Of a DNA stretch of 64,000 nt, positions 26,224 to 39,760 are shown piece by piece. The stretch spans positions 57,907,666 through 57,971,665 of the forward strand of contig NC_052018.1 in assembly GCF_015832195.1 (NCBI RefSeq), written 5' to 3'. The translations under genes were made by a program, and so were the position numbers. Position 1 is the stretch's first letter, and each line of letters opens with the position of its first letter. The notes beneath the pieces were generated by a model. It was not told where the DNA came from. It worked only from the letters and a program-made list of their open reading frames with translations, and ran no database searches. The DNA is from Motacilla alba alba (Eukaryota; Chordata; Aves; Passeriformes; Motacillidae).

Positions 26224-29200
26224 ACCTTAAATGTTGTAATATAAAGTTTAGCTGCTTATCTGCAATCCTTTGGAGGGATCTGTCAATTTCTTAACAAAAC
26301 AGAAAACAAAATCTTGGTATTTTCCAGCAGAAATTTTTAGTAGCAACTGAGGTATTTGTTTTGCTTTTGTTTTGTGTACTGATCCCATGATACACCCCCC
26401 AGGCCAAGCAGTTGCAAAGCCTGGTTTTGAAATAGTTTATGAAATGTTGCTACAGTGTGGATGATGCATTAGGGCATAATGATGCTGATGGAATATTGCC
26501 TCTGACTCCTTACCACTTATTTAGCAAAAGCTAAGTCTTTTTCAGGTCTTCATTTCATCTTTTGAAGCTTGTCCTTTATGGATGGTCAAAAGGTAAAGGT
26601 TACTGCTGATTCAGCACTGTAGGTAATATCTCAGAATATTATTCATATCTCTTAAGCAAAAAGAAAGGGTTTTGTTGTTTTTGATGTGTTTTGGAAGTGT
26701 TTTGAGTTGCACCTTTCTCACCTTAGCAAGAGAGTATTTTCAGGAGGAAAGGTAGATTCACTTCTCCTAATAAATCTTTAGCATTTACTTTTTGTATCAA
26801 AAACTTGCCAATAACATGCTCAGAGGGTTTGGTCCTGTACTGATAACTCAGTGGAGAATGGAGGTGTAAATAAAGAGTTGTGGGTACAGTCGAATTGCTG
26901 TTTGAGTATCAAAATGGGAGATATTTGCTCACTGACTCCAGCTGCCTCAACAGCAAGGATAGAGAAGTGTAAAGTCTGGAGAAGCACAGGTAATCTGAAA
27001 TATGCATGCATTTGCATAACATCAGGTGAAGAAAAATATTGCACCCGTTCGTTTTCAGGACTAATTAAATGGGCCTTAAAGCTTCTGCCAATAGATGAGA
27101 CATTTCTTTCTAATTTTAAATATGAATTCTTTTTGGACACTTGATTAGAATTTCAACAAACCCCAGCTGCCAGCAAAGCTCTCTGTTTTAATAACCTACA
27201 CATATTTCACTTCACATTGTCAGTTTTATCTCTGCCAAGGCACCTATCGCCTCATGCTGCCAATCCATTTTGGTGCTGGAAACATTTGGAAAGCTTTGAT
27301 TTATTGTAAAGACTTGCCCTTCTTTCTAAAATGCCTGCCTCATGTTTCCTGTCTTCATGACTATCCATCTAATCATTCTTGTTCCATTTCATTTCAGTAA
27401 CTGTAGGCCTTTGAGAGACATGATGAGCCTTTTCTTTTGGGGAGAAAACCTTCTGAAGAAAGTTAACATAGAAAGAAAAAGCAAACATTTCCTTGGGTAT
27501 GACAGTGCATGGAAAAGACCAGTCAGTGTTTTGTGGTTTCAACATTGCTTGGATAATTTGATTGGATTACACAGTTGTTTTTTCTGTGTGCATTGCCCTC
27601 ATTGAGAGTTTGGTGTTGCATTGCTGTAGAATATGTAAATATTAAGAATATTCTGTTCTTAATAGAAAAAGGATAAGAGCAGAGGAAAATCGAGAGTTCT
27701 GCAGTGGTAAGGACGTTGAGTCTGCAGGCTGAATCATGATGTTGACATGTCATATAGACCTGGTGATTTATATTTAAGAGACTATAAATGAGAGAATCTG
27801 TTCCTTGGACTGCTGTTTGAAAACTTGGTTCCGGTAGGAAGGTAGGAAGAGCCGTGGTGCCAGCAGAGTCTCATCAAGCTTCTCTGTGAGTTACTGGGGA
27901 ATGAAGAAGCGTGTAGCAGGCACTGCCTCCATTTGCCCGCAACACAAGCCACCGTACGTCCATCGCCGATACATGAGGAATAATCTAAGATGTTTGTACT
28001 GTGAGTAAGCAAAGGCATACCCAAGTGGTGCCTGTGATGAAGACGAAGCTTCCAGTTGTAGTGCAAGCTGTTGAGGGATTCTCAGTGTGGTTCAGTCAGT
28101 CCATGCTAAAATCTTCATTGCTGGTGTTGCACCTGTGGTGTTAAAGCTCACATGTGTGGCTGCATGCTCATGGCGGGCATTGGGCATGAGTTACCTCCTC
28201 AGTTTTGCCATGTAGGTCTGTCTTGTACTACTTTAAGTAGAATTCTGGAGTTAGCAATTTTGTCCAATCAACACCTTTGGCAAATGTGACATTGATTGCA
28301 TTTTTTAATATATTTTTTTCCCAAATATCTAATGTCTGATGCTGAAAGCAATGCATTTTCTTCTTTGCTCTATGTAAGCTGCCTTTTGTATATCAAATTT
28401 GCTTTTATACAGCCTTATTCTTATGTAGAGGTTTGTGTTTAGTCTGTCGTTGGTGCAGTATTTAAGATTAATGCTTGTAATGTTGCTGGCATTAACTTGT
28501 AAGTTCAAGCTGCCAAAGGAAAGCATTTGCTCCCATTCCATTGCAGACAGTGTCAGAGGATTTATTTGAAGTGTGCCTTCCAGCCCCACTCACTTGCCCC
28601 TTGGAAATAAACCTGGATCCAAGCTGGATTATCAGTACCAATGTGAAGGACCATGCTTGACTTCCATAAAATTTCTCTTTCTTAGCATTTATTCTTCTTC
28701 CTTGCTCTGGAAATTACACCATTGCAGACAAATGCAACTTACAATAGTGAGCACAGCAGTACTATCTGTCTTTTTGCACAATAACTGTTTGTTATCTTTC
28801 AAAAAAATGTGTGACTAGCCAGACAGCAAGAAAATGCCATTTCATACACCTGTGTGCCAGATGTTTTACAGCTGTGCACACACTGCTGCTGCTGAACCTC
28901 CAGTAAGTGTCATGGGACAACTGATTCAGGAAAAGTATGAATTTTTCTCTTGGGATGGGCTGAAATGGTGGGGAAGGAGATGGCTGCCAGTCAAAGGAAC
29001 TTCACAGCACAATTAAGAAGCAAATCTTTTGGCATCTTGTTTGGGGATGTTGCTAACACTGAGAGTTAGCAAGATTACCTCTGGCTTCTTCCCAGTTAAA
29101 ATATTTTTCACAGCCCCTCATAGTCTAATGAAAGTAAAGTAGGTATTACTGAAATTTGGTTTGGTAACATACAGGTGAAATGACTCTTGTAATGAGCAGC

Positions 29201-30443
29201 ATAAGTGGAGTCATGTGTTACAAAGCTAGGTAAGAATTAATGACTATAAAATACATGTTGTTTTTAGGGGTAGCTCAGTATCTGAATGTCACAAAGCTTG
29301 GAAAATCTTCTTGCTGAACATTGGAATTTTATTCCTGGAACGCACCTTTCTATTTCTTAATTCTTAAAACTATGGCTAGTGTGACAAAGGACTTGGTCCT
29401 ATCATCACAATCCCTGTCCATTTTCTTTCTTTATGACTCCTACAATGATTCTCCTTTACAAAGTACTTTGCAGCATTCATTTGAAGCTTGCACAATCCTG
29501 TAAGGAAGTAGGTTGGTTCTACTATTGTGTAATCTTTTATTTATTTAGCTATCATAACTCATTGCTTTGTATGTCAGAATGAAAGTTCCAACAACTGATA
29601 TGCTGCACATGGTATTTGTATCCAAAGCTCAGTGTAGCTGCAGCTGGATTTTGTGTCACATCTTTAAAGAGTGGAAGGAGGATATCACACACTGCTCTGG
29701 GAGTGGGGCCAAGGTATTAGACACAAAAGTGGGCAGGCATATGTGCCTTTATGGGGAGAACAGGGGAAGAAGGAGTGTGGTCCTGGAAGTCTGATAGGCA
29801 TGGACATTTTTTGTTTGCTTCAGAAGCTGACTCAAATTTTGGATTAGCATCTGTAGTTTAGTCTCTGACTCAAAGCTTCTAAGGCTTTTGAAAGTCTGTT
29901 TTTAAGGTGATAGTTTCAAGAATTTGTTTACTAGTGTCCTTCCAATTTGGCAATGAAACAGTTTTTTCTTTGGTTTCTTATTTGATTTCCCAGCTCATGG
30001 AGTGGGACTGCAAGTATATTGATTTGAGAAAGAATTATAGCCACTGCTATGATACTGATTTTGGCATGCAGAATTGAAGAAAAAATATATTAAATTACCA
30101 TCATGGTAACTCAGTGTGAGAGACATCAATGGTTTTAAAGGATGCCAAAAATCCTATCACTAAAGCACAAACTTCTCCAAAGCTCTGTGTTTAGGCTTTT
30201 TTAACTCTTTCCTTTGATTAACTTTTTGATGCTTTTGAGAAACGTTGAAGATGGCGCTTTACTAGGCTGTGGAGTGGGAGGAGCCCACGGCACGCTGTGC
30301 AATGCAGCATGGAGATCTGTGATGGTACAATGGATGGCACAGTGCACATGGGAAGGATTGCCTGTGGTTCCAAAGTTGGTAGGATGGCCATGAGGAGGGC
30401 ACTGTGCCTATTGAACACCCTCTGGTTCAATGGCATGTTCATC

Positions 30444-30486
30444 TACATATATATACATATATATAGATATATATACACACATATAA
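30444..30486. repeat. AT-rich microsatellite (TATATA / ACAT / ACAC)
   Basis: About 43 bp of alternating purine-pyrimidine sequence, made of TATATATACATATATATAGA-type blocks and ending in ACACACATATA. It is a compound dinucleotide repeat in the intron and likely length-polymorphic. Confidence 0.85.
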
Positions 30487-31333
30487 CTAGCTTTTGCTTC
30501 CAAAAATACTGTGGGTGTGCTTTGCCACCTTTATGTTATGTTGAGCTGGGTGTTTTCAGCATGGGTATAATGAACAAGCAGGGAGGAGAGCAGTTCTGGA
30601 CCAGCATACAGCCAGGGACAAGCCTTCCCTTGGTTTTGGGGAATGTTACCTGTGCTGCTGAGAAAGCAACTCATACCTTCTGTCTGCTGAATGGGTTTCT
30701 TGACTTTCACATCATGCTATAAAGTCCATTTATTTTCAGTCTCAGGTGCAATATGCTTTTAGTGGAGGGTTTTCCCCCTGTGATTGTTGCCTGAATTAGT
30801 AGATCTTCCTTCACTTTGGCAAGGATTTTCTGTAATAAAAAGTTTCATCATCAGTTATTAGTTTCATATGACTGGTCTGTGAAGCACACAGGATTATTGA
30901 AAGCTATAAAATTTGTGTTAGCTGTTTTCCTTCATCGTGATCAAAATGATCTCAGTTGTGTCTCAGTGGGTTTGATCATATAAATTTATTGCTGGTTACC
31001 CACAGTAAACCAACAAGCTGCAACTGTGTGACTAGTGCTCAGATGAAATTATCCATTTATACCCAAAGTGGATCAGGGAAAAAGCAGCTGTAAAATAAGT
31101 GCTTTAATTGTTTCAGTAACAATTTCTTTGCTTATAATGGTTCTATAATTTTTTGTAGTTACTACTGTCCATAACTTTTAGTCAGTGTTAGTAACATAAA
31201 GTTACAGCTTTATATAATCCTGTTTTTAACCCAGATGACAAAAATGTTGATACTCAATTCTGGTCTGTGGTGAAGTGGGAAAGGAACTATGGTAGAACAC
31301 AGTGTGCTACTAATAGCACCTGATGAACTAGCA

Positions 31334-31358
31334 TGAAGTATCATTAATTGATACTTCA
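31334..31358. repeat. Hairpin: 10-bp perfect inverted repeat, 5-nt loop
   Basis: TGAAGTATCA, then TTAAT, then TGATACTTCA. The arms are exact reverse complements. It is intronic and AT-rich. No flanking T-run or gene gives it an obvious function. Confidence 0.85.
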
Positions 31359-32467
31359 GTATTTTTAATTGATTTAATGAGTCCTTAAGTCCTATGATAC
31401 TTGAAAGAAGGTTGGTTGGTTTCTTACAACATAACTGTACTGGACTATGTTTAAATGCATTATTTGATTATCATTTTCTTGAAATACCCAATTCTGAGAT
31501 TTTCAGTCCCCCTTCACTCCTCAACCCCAAATTTGTAGTTTTTTGGTCTGAAGCATTTTAAGAGCAGTAGCTCAAAGCATAGTGTTTCTTCCTTGTTTAC
31601 ATCCCTTGGGTTAGCTGTAAATGGATGCTGTGTTGCCACAGTCCTCTTCTTGAGCTAAGCAGAAACATGGCTGGCTGACAATCCAGGAGGCAGGTAATGC
31701 TGAAAGGTGCTTGTCTGATGTGCATGATCAACTCTAATTGGTTTGTCACATTTATATTCAATATTAATTTCCTCTTTTTTGTATAGACTGTTTGAAGAGT
31801 GGCATGGAAGTGTCAAAATTTTTTGGTTTTCATTGGACTCTGAAATAAGTTATTTTCATCACTTGAGGGGACAAGTGCCAGAGGGGTGGATCAGCTTCCC
31901 TGTAAGGCCATGTTGGACACAGCCCTGCCTCACAGACAGGTTACATTACTGCTGTTGGATGCTCTGGAAGGCCCTACCATAAAGGGAAATAGTCCTGCTG
32001 TAAGTCTCAGGAAGGCAGGCTGGGGCAAACTCAGCCCATGCGCTGTTCCCAGCGCTCATTCTCTGCAGAGCGCCTGAGCAAGCTCACCCACGTTCCTGTC
32101 CTAACAAGACAAAGTGCTGCATTGTATATGAAAGGGAAAGTTTTAAGCTGTTTGGCTGCATCTCCAAATTCAATTAATAGTGCTGGAACCTGGAGGTGGG
32201 GCATGCATGGGCTCTGCAGCACACGTTGTGACTAATGTGCTGTGAACCGCAGGTGCAGCAAGCCAGGAATGGTGGGAACATTTCAACCTAGTCAACCCTG
32301 TCAATTCAGCCTGTCGCTCCTCATTTTGGGGTAGCTTTGGGATAGCTTTGGGATAGCTGGTTTCAAAAAGAAAGAAACAAAGCAGAAGTCTCATATAAAT
32401 TAAAATCATAAACTGAAGGTTTATGTGAACAAAATGGGAAAACTTAACAGAAATTTTTGAATAAAAA

Positions 32468-32551
32468 CAATACCATGCAATAATAATAATAATTCAATAA
32501 TAATAATAATTGAATTAAAGCAATTTATTATTGAATAAATGCAATACCATG
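32468..32551. repeat. AAT/ATT microsatellite with nested inverted repeats and flanking direct repeat
   Basis: CAATACCATG occurs at 32468-32477 and again at 32542-32551. Between the two lie two AATAAT tracts. A 12-bp perfect inverted repeat (ATTCAATAATAA at 32492-32503 with its complement at 32525-32536) lies inside, together with a second overlapping inverted pair (TAATTCAAT / ATTGAATTA). This looks like replication-slippage growth plus an inverted duplication rather than a named transposon. Confidence 0.8.
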
Positions 32552-35500
32552 ATTTTTAACTAGCTTCCTTTTGACAAGAAAACTTTTCTTTCACAGGCAT
32601 TTAGAATAGTGGGAACACCTACCCAGTCGTATGGGCATACCCACCTACCTGCACACTACACACTTTTAGTTGTAGTATGCAGTTAAGGATGCTTCACTTC
32701 TGGATTTGCATATTCCGGAGAAATTAAGTAATTTCAAATTTTAGAAACGTTCACAAGTAGGTTACATTGTCCAGAGCCTGTATGCTTTGACTACAGTAAT
32801 TAGCAACTGGTAAACATTCATGGGGATAAAATTCCTCTCTGTATGCTCACATTCATTTTGATTGGCAAGTAAGTTATTTATCCTTCACAGTAGCTCCCTT
32901 CCAGATACCCTTCACAGATAAGGGTATCTTTCATCCTTCCTCCTTATTTCATCTCTTTTCCCCACCCCAGTATATTGGATGTGTGCTGGAATAGAATCAA
33001 ATACAAAAGTTGTATTGATCCACAGTGTAATGCATTTTAGGATTTTTGCATCTTTTCTGGAAAACAAAACCCTTTGGACAGTTGGAGAATAATTTCTGTG
33101 ATGCAATGTTGCAGATGTATTTATTTATTTGCTTGCTTGTTTATTAATTATTTGGATCCTCCTTTGGGTGTTTTCATCCATAGTCTTTCTTAACCCTCCT
33201 CTGTATATTTCACACCCTTGTTTCTCAAAAAAATGCTGAGAATTATTCTCATTAGAAATAAGGAGAAGACATCCAGGATTCATCCATTTTACCTTTCTGC
33301 TTGCTTTGTTTTTAGCTTCCCTGGTGCCTCATGGAAAGCAGCAGCTGTTTTGCATTCTGTACCACATGACATCCTTTCTAACAAGCCATTTTGGAGCATC
33401 CTTCCTCAGTATTTTAAGGGATGCAGGAGACTTACTGGTACTTTGCTTTTCCTTCTCATTGCACCATCATGACTGGTAATATGTCATCTGAGCAGTGCTG
33501 CTCTGTATTGTCAGAGGACTAATTGAATTAATTTTTATTAAAAGTCCCTTAATTGAATTTTTGAAAGACAGATAAAATTACAAACACAGCACAGGAAGAG
33601 CATAGGAAGAATGTCTGGCAGGGCTATACAAATAGATGTATTGTTTCAAATATTCCCTGTGCTGTTGAACAAGACATGTAATCTGTAAAGGATTATGTGT
33701 AACGGGGAGAAAGATACTCAGAGCAATACTGAAACTTACTCAAGTGGTCAAAGCCAGTAGAAAAGGAAAAAAATAAAGTCAGACACATGAAATCACGAGT
33801 GCCTCCAAAGTGCAATGGCTCCTCTTCCTTCTCCGAGACACTCAATCAAAAATAAAATAAAAATTATCCTGATGCCTGTGCTCTGGAAGAGAGAGAAAGA
33901 AGGCTCCTCCAGGAGAAAGAGTCAAGGTGGCATTACAACCCACAAATCCCTAAAAGGTGGGCATAAAAAAGTGAGAACCACAAGCAGATAAAGTTTTCTA
34001 ATAGCTCCAGTTGTTCAGTAACACAAAATGCCCATGTTGCATAAGGATCATCAAGTCCCACAGCTGCGCTTCCACTGGAGCTGGAGAGTTCTTGATATTC
34101 CTGAGTTTGAATCCCTTTTGAATTTGTTTTAGGATAACTTGCTTGTAGGATAAACTGATATAATTCCACTAAAAAATACCTTTTAGTGAATGTGGCCTGT
34201 CTTCCAGTGCTCCCATCCCTTGGCTTATTCAGCAGGTTATTCTAATTTGAATGTAGAGAGTCCATCTGCCACGAGAAACCTGGTAGCTGAGCGAGCTGTG
34301 TCAGTCAGTGACCACACTTCCTTGTATTACTGATAAATGTGCTGCTGCAGAGGCTGTAGTAAGAACAGATTCTTTTTCCTTCTTTTTCTGAAGGAAATGT
34401 CAGCAGTCATTTCAAATTATTTAAATGCCATTTCCTAATAGTTTACTTGCACTTTACAAAATAGGCACAACTGGGAGACTTGCTTTACTCCCCAGTCAGG
34501 AGGACCATGATGGAAGACCTGGTGAATATAGACACAGACACCTACCACACACATGCACATGTCACGCTGGAATGGGATACCTTCAAAATTTAAACAGAAT
34601 GGCTGCAAGAATTTTTATTCCAGGAGGGAAGTGTTTTTTTCTAGGTGAACTGAATCTCTCTGAAATGTTAGCTCAGCTACGTTTACTTTTGCAACTGGAA
34701 AACATTTAAAATCACATTTTCTAAAGGGAAAGCAACTTTTTTCTTTCCTTGGATTGTTTAGACCAAATGGACCATTTCATTAAAGATATGTTCTAAAGTC
34801 TGTTTCCCAGACACAAAAGCCATGATAATCCAAAAATGTGCCTTCTTGTAGGCCTTTCAGTATGATTTCCAGTAAAGCTTAAAAAAATAGTAGTATATGA
34901 GATGAATCCCAGATAACTGCAGTGTGATGTCTAGTGGTTTCATTTTCCAGGGATATACTCATAAAAGTTCATTTTTAAGGGTCTAAAGTAATCTTCATTT
35001 TATGGGGCAGTTAAAGACTTCTGTTTTGATGTTGTCTGCTGTTCTCTGCGGGATTGATTCAGAATCAAATACATACTGTAGAGGAAAATTCAGCATGACA
35101 GTTTGCTGCTGGCATTTTTCATGGAGAATTGCAGTATTCTCCCAGATGGAGAAGAAACTTACAAGGGAGTTTTATTTTTTTGTAGGTCTATATTATAGCT
35201 AACCATTCTTCTACTTATCACTGCAGGTACATGGAACACTGCCTGGTTTTGGAATCTTTCCCCTCCATAACGTACAAGTTATGTTAATATTTTTTGACAC
35301 TTGAGTAAGAAAAATTCTTACATATTATCAAATTCAGGACAACTGACTGCCCTTTGATTATTTCCAGACCCACATAATATCAGTCACAAAGGTAATACAA
35401 TATGAGGCTTAGGGTTCTGACAGACATGTGTCTACATATGAAATCATATTGCTGGAGCTCTATCAGCCCCTGTCTCTCTGAGGGGTGGCGATGCCCCGAG

Positions 35501-35608
35501 TGTAGGAATATCTGATTTGTTTGTGAATTAGCTCCACCGCGGTTACAGTTTGCTATATTTAGTACTTTGTAGGTAAGCCTCTGGTATTTTAACTTTGCTT
35601 TATATCAC

Positions 35609-35611
<3 letters not shown>

Positions 35612-35642
<31 letters not shown>
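35612..35642 (+). repeat. A31 homopolymer
   Basis: Thirty-one consecutive A in the intron, preceded by TATATCACTGT and followed by GGTTGTCC. No processed gene copy or SINE could be recognised upstream of it. Its real length in the genome is uncertain because such runs are miscounted. Confidence 0.9.
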
Positions 35643-35644
<2 letters not shown>

Positions 35645-37422
35645 TTGTCCAGAAACCGGGTTGAGAAGTGACCAAGGTATTTGGGCAACGAGAGCTAAGG
35701 GAGGGATAGCAGGAGTGTCTGTCTCAGCTCCTGCTCCAAGTCCCTCTGTCCTTGTCCCCTAGTCAGTCCAGGGAGTGGACAAACAGGCTGCAGACTGCCC
35801 CTCTTGGCAGCAATTTGGGTGTAGGTGCCTGTGCTCTGGAAGCTGTAGATCACTGCTGCCTTGGGGAGGAGCCCAGGCTCCCAGCCTTGCCTGCCTCAGC
35901 CCTCTCTGAAGGAACAGCAGTGTGAAGGGCTGCCTTCTGTTTTCTTTTTAAGGGGTTTTCACTAGCTAAAAGACTATAAGCCTTAAACATCAGGATGAGG
36001 TAGGCAAGGGTCAAAATCTTATGAGAGGAAATGAGTAATAAGCACGTCACAGACCATCTCCTGCGTTATTTGGAGTTGTGCCCTGGGTATGTCATCGTTT
36101 TCCCTTCTCTCTCACTGAATCTTCTTTATTTATATATATTTTTAATAGTAGCCTCAATGACAGTGAAATGGATGAGTGCAGGACCTGTTAAATGCCAGCT
36201 TCCCCTTGTATGGCATCCATCTGTAAATGCACTTAGAGCAAACATCTGCTCCCAGAAATTACTTTCTGGCCTGTGCTGGTTTTTTCAGTGTCTGCCAGGC
36301 TTTTCATCACCTTCCCCAGTAATCCCAGCAGGTCCACAAAAAAGTAAAGATCCTTACTTGTGTGACATTGCAGGCACTTCAGCTGGCTTGTTAAAACCCA
36401 AAAGTTATAACTGGAGGAGCAATGCAACCTTAGTCACAAGAAAGAGAAACTTTTCAGTTGTGAAGGTTATTGCATATGTTAGGCATACGTAACCCTGGTT
36501 ACTTCTACATTATAATCTGGATTCCACAAAAATTAAAATTCATGTAAAGTACCTTTTCCAGCTAAATTTGAATTGGTGGGTGAGTATCTAGACAGTAATC
36601 TTGAAAGGCAGAATGTTACAGAGACTGTCATACAGCTGCACATTAATATGTGGCCATTCCCTTCTGAAAACAAAATACTGAACTGGGTTTTAAATATCAG
36701 CTTGCACACAGTATGACGTGTATTTTGCATAGGCTGGCTGACTTAAAATGTGTGTTTAGAGCTGATTGATGTTATCAGAGCTCTTCTGTTATCCCTGGAT
36801 CAATTTGGTAAAAGGTTCATATTCTTTAGCAACTCAACCACTTTCTTTCTGTCCATTTAATCAAAACTTCTTGGATCATTCTTCACAGAAACAGTTTTAG
36901 ACAACAGACTCTTGACATTTTACCATGTTTCTAATATTTGAAGTACTGAGAAAGACAAGAATTTTTAAGTTGTCATGTTCATATAGAATTTGTATCTGTA
37001 AATCCAAAGTCTTGTGAATTTCATAGACATGTATTTATACCTGTATCGTGTCCCTGTGGTGTTATACATCATTTAAAGGTTATCTGAAGCCGTCTCTATA
37101 CTGCCTGGAAACTAGCTTTTCTTTAAGATTATTTTCAGTCTGTGAAGAGATGCTGCCAGGCATTTATATTAATACTTCTATAAAAGAAGGAAATACTTTC
37201 TCACATGTGACTAAAATGTGGAAGTCATTAACACAGGAAAGCCATTGAGTCCAAGAATTTAACAGGACTTCTGAGAGGTTATAGCCATCAACAATATACA
37301 GGGGTGTAATTAGAACAAGTAATTTGGAAAAAAGGCTAAACAAGGATTCAGTTGGTCTTCAGCTGTCAGCTCCCAGCTGGACAGAGATTGCTTTGTCAAC
37401 CTCCATAGTTTCAGCTTTTCTC

Positions 37423-37600
37423 CGTGCAGCATCTGGCACCAGCCCGTGCGCGAGACACCCCCTGGGACAGGCGCATTTGCTGTGACATGGGACGAACACG
37501 CTCCCTGCCAGCCTTCTGGCTGATCTGAGGCGTGCAACTCCTGCAGTCATTGATCACACTGCGCAGCTTTCTGAGCCCGTGCAGTGCCCTGCTGCTCCGT
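37423..37600. other. Short CpG-rich, GC-rich patch inside the intron
   Basis: By my hand count there are 11 CpG dinucleotides in about 180 bp (including GTGCGCGAG and GACGAACACG), in a window where CpG is otherwise sparse. Local GC is clearly above the flanks. It could be an enhancer or a small unmethylated element, or simply an ancient GC-rich sequence. No TATA box or exon is evident. It is below the usual 200-bp CpG-island length threshold. Confidence 0.5.
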
Positions 37601-39682
37601 GCCTGTAGGCAGCAAGGCACAGGGAGCTTTTATTACAAGACTGAATCAAATGGAAAGGTGATGTTCACAAACAAATAAGCAAAGTAGATATAGATACTCC
37701 ACTCCTTCTAGCTTTGACAGCTCTTTCTCATTCCTGTGTTTCAGCTGTGGCCAGGCACGTGCTCTGCTCTATCCTGCAGGGCCAGGCACAGTTGCAGCAA
37801 AGCAGCAGGAAAATGGAGAGGGAACATGCAATGGTGCACAGGGAGCAGAGTAAAGCCTTTTCTGTATGCACCAGAGAGAAACATCACACTGCTGGCACTG
37901 CGTATGTCAGATTTGCTTTGTGTCTGAGACCCTGAATGAGCTGAGCTGACTGTAGAGCTCTGCTCCAGACTGTAGGAAAGAACATCAATGCCATTGTATT
38001 TAGCACCTGTAGTAAAGATGTGATGCAGAGAGTAGACATGGAAAATAAGCGCTCCGCAGGTAATCTGTCCAGAATGGGATCAAGGAATGCTTGTGACAGC
38101 ACAAATAAGCTCCCTCTGAGTTGTGAAGCTCATTGTCTCTTTAATTTTCTATGGAAAAAAGAAAAAAGCTAAATTTCTCTTTCACAGAAATAAAATCAAC
38201 TTTAAAATAGCTTTACTGTCAGTATTTATTCTCACAGTCTGAGAAATGCAATGTGGAAGCAAAGATAAAGCAGTGTTGTCCTACAAATGAACAACAAGCA
38301 ATTTTCAAGTGAGAACGACTACATGAATTCCACTTGCTGGAGGGGATGCTGCTGATGAGATTGCAGCAGGATCTGTGGCTGCAGTCAAGGGAGAGCGCTC
38401 TTGCTCACCAGCAGCCTCTGTTCAAGGCAAGTGCCCAGGCAGGTGGGTAGCAACACACTGCTGGGGCACTGCAGCTCTTCAGGTGAGTGTGGTGTGCCAT
38501 CCTGGGGGGATCTGTGTTCATGGGGCTGTCAGGAGGGAAGGAGGAAGGCTGGACATTAGCAGCTGTGTTACGGGTTGTGTTTGTTATGCCTTGGCTAGGC
38601 AGTGGAGTTGTAAATGATTCCTTTGCCAAAAAATGAAAGTTCATTACGGACTGGCCTTGTTTTGATTAGGAAGAGTTGGGAGGATATACCATAAGAGTAA
38701 ATAAAGCTTATGGCTTTTCCTGCTAGTTTGTTCACTTTGGCATTGAAGGGAGTATATTTTAACTGGTTTTTGATTTCTGTGTTACAATTTCTTTGCTTTT
38801 AGTCATTTTAGGATTTACTCTGTATGTGCACAAAACCTCTCCACAATGGTGACACTTTTACAGTTTTTCTAGTGCTTGGAAGGAAGTTCCCATCGACTGT
38901 ACTAGATGTTTGTCAGAATAAAAAATGGTTGTGCTAACTTGTGTTGGGATGCAGAAATTCATTACCTTCCCTTTTCTTTTTTGTCCTTTCATATACTTCA
39001 TTTGGGAAAAAATACTACCCACAAAACTTCTGTTTAGGGGTTGGTTTGTTCTTCAGACTGAAAAAATGTGTTTCCAAATAGAGTTGATTTTAATTAGATG
39101 GTTTAGCAACATATTTGTTGCTTTTGTGAATATATTGTTATCCCTTGTTCTATTGCTGAAACTGTGGTTGGGGAAGTGACTTACTGCAAGTTCATAGAGA
39201 ACAAATTGTGAGAAATTGGGAAAGTTGTATAAAAATGCTGATACAGCATTCATTATGTAATAGAAGATGCTGCATGCAGTGTTATTTTTGAATTTCAGTT
39301 ATATGAGACTAAGATAAGAATAAGAATCAGTTACCAATTTCAAGTTCCATTTTCCTGGCAGCACCTCAGCTCCTTTTGGCAAATCATTTAACCTTCTCTG
39401 CTTCCTAGCTGACAATTTAAAGTCGTGATCTTATTTTATTTATTTCCCAGATGTATTTGAAGTATTTCATTCATATGAGTAAGTACTTTGAGGAGAATTA
39501 TATTTATAAATAAAAAATACATAAATCTTCATTATATTATGTAAGGATACACATTTGTAGGATAAAGATTGTGCTCTCCATCAGTTAACAAAATGTTATT
39601 GTATTTCCTTTGACAATTAAATCTGTCTTGACAGCTTGTTACTCATCGTTAACAGAAAGTGAATAGAAATTAGGGTTGTAGT

Positions 39683-39760
39683 ATCTTCTTAGAGATAAGA
39701 AGATCTCTAAGAAGATCAGTACTGATCTTCTTAGATTTCTTAGATTTGAAAATCAGTACT
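39683..39760. repeat. Inverted-repeat cluster with a 30-bp perfect palindrome
   Basis: The core 39706-39735 is a perfect palindrome (TCTAAGAAGATCAGT followed by its exact reverse complement). The left arm also pairs with upstream sequence: 39683-39696 and 39703-39716 form a 14-bp perfect stem with a 6-nt loop. A further partial copy (TTCTTAGATTT) and an ATCAGTACT repeat at 39752-39760 follow. The motif ATCTTCTTAGA is therefore present in alternating orientations. It is intronic, with no coding content. Confidence 0.92.

Noticed and set aside
36031..36492. 153-codon plus-strand frame in the intron
   Set aside because: Composition looks like translated non-coding DNA. There are no splice partners in frame and no known domain.
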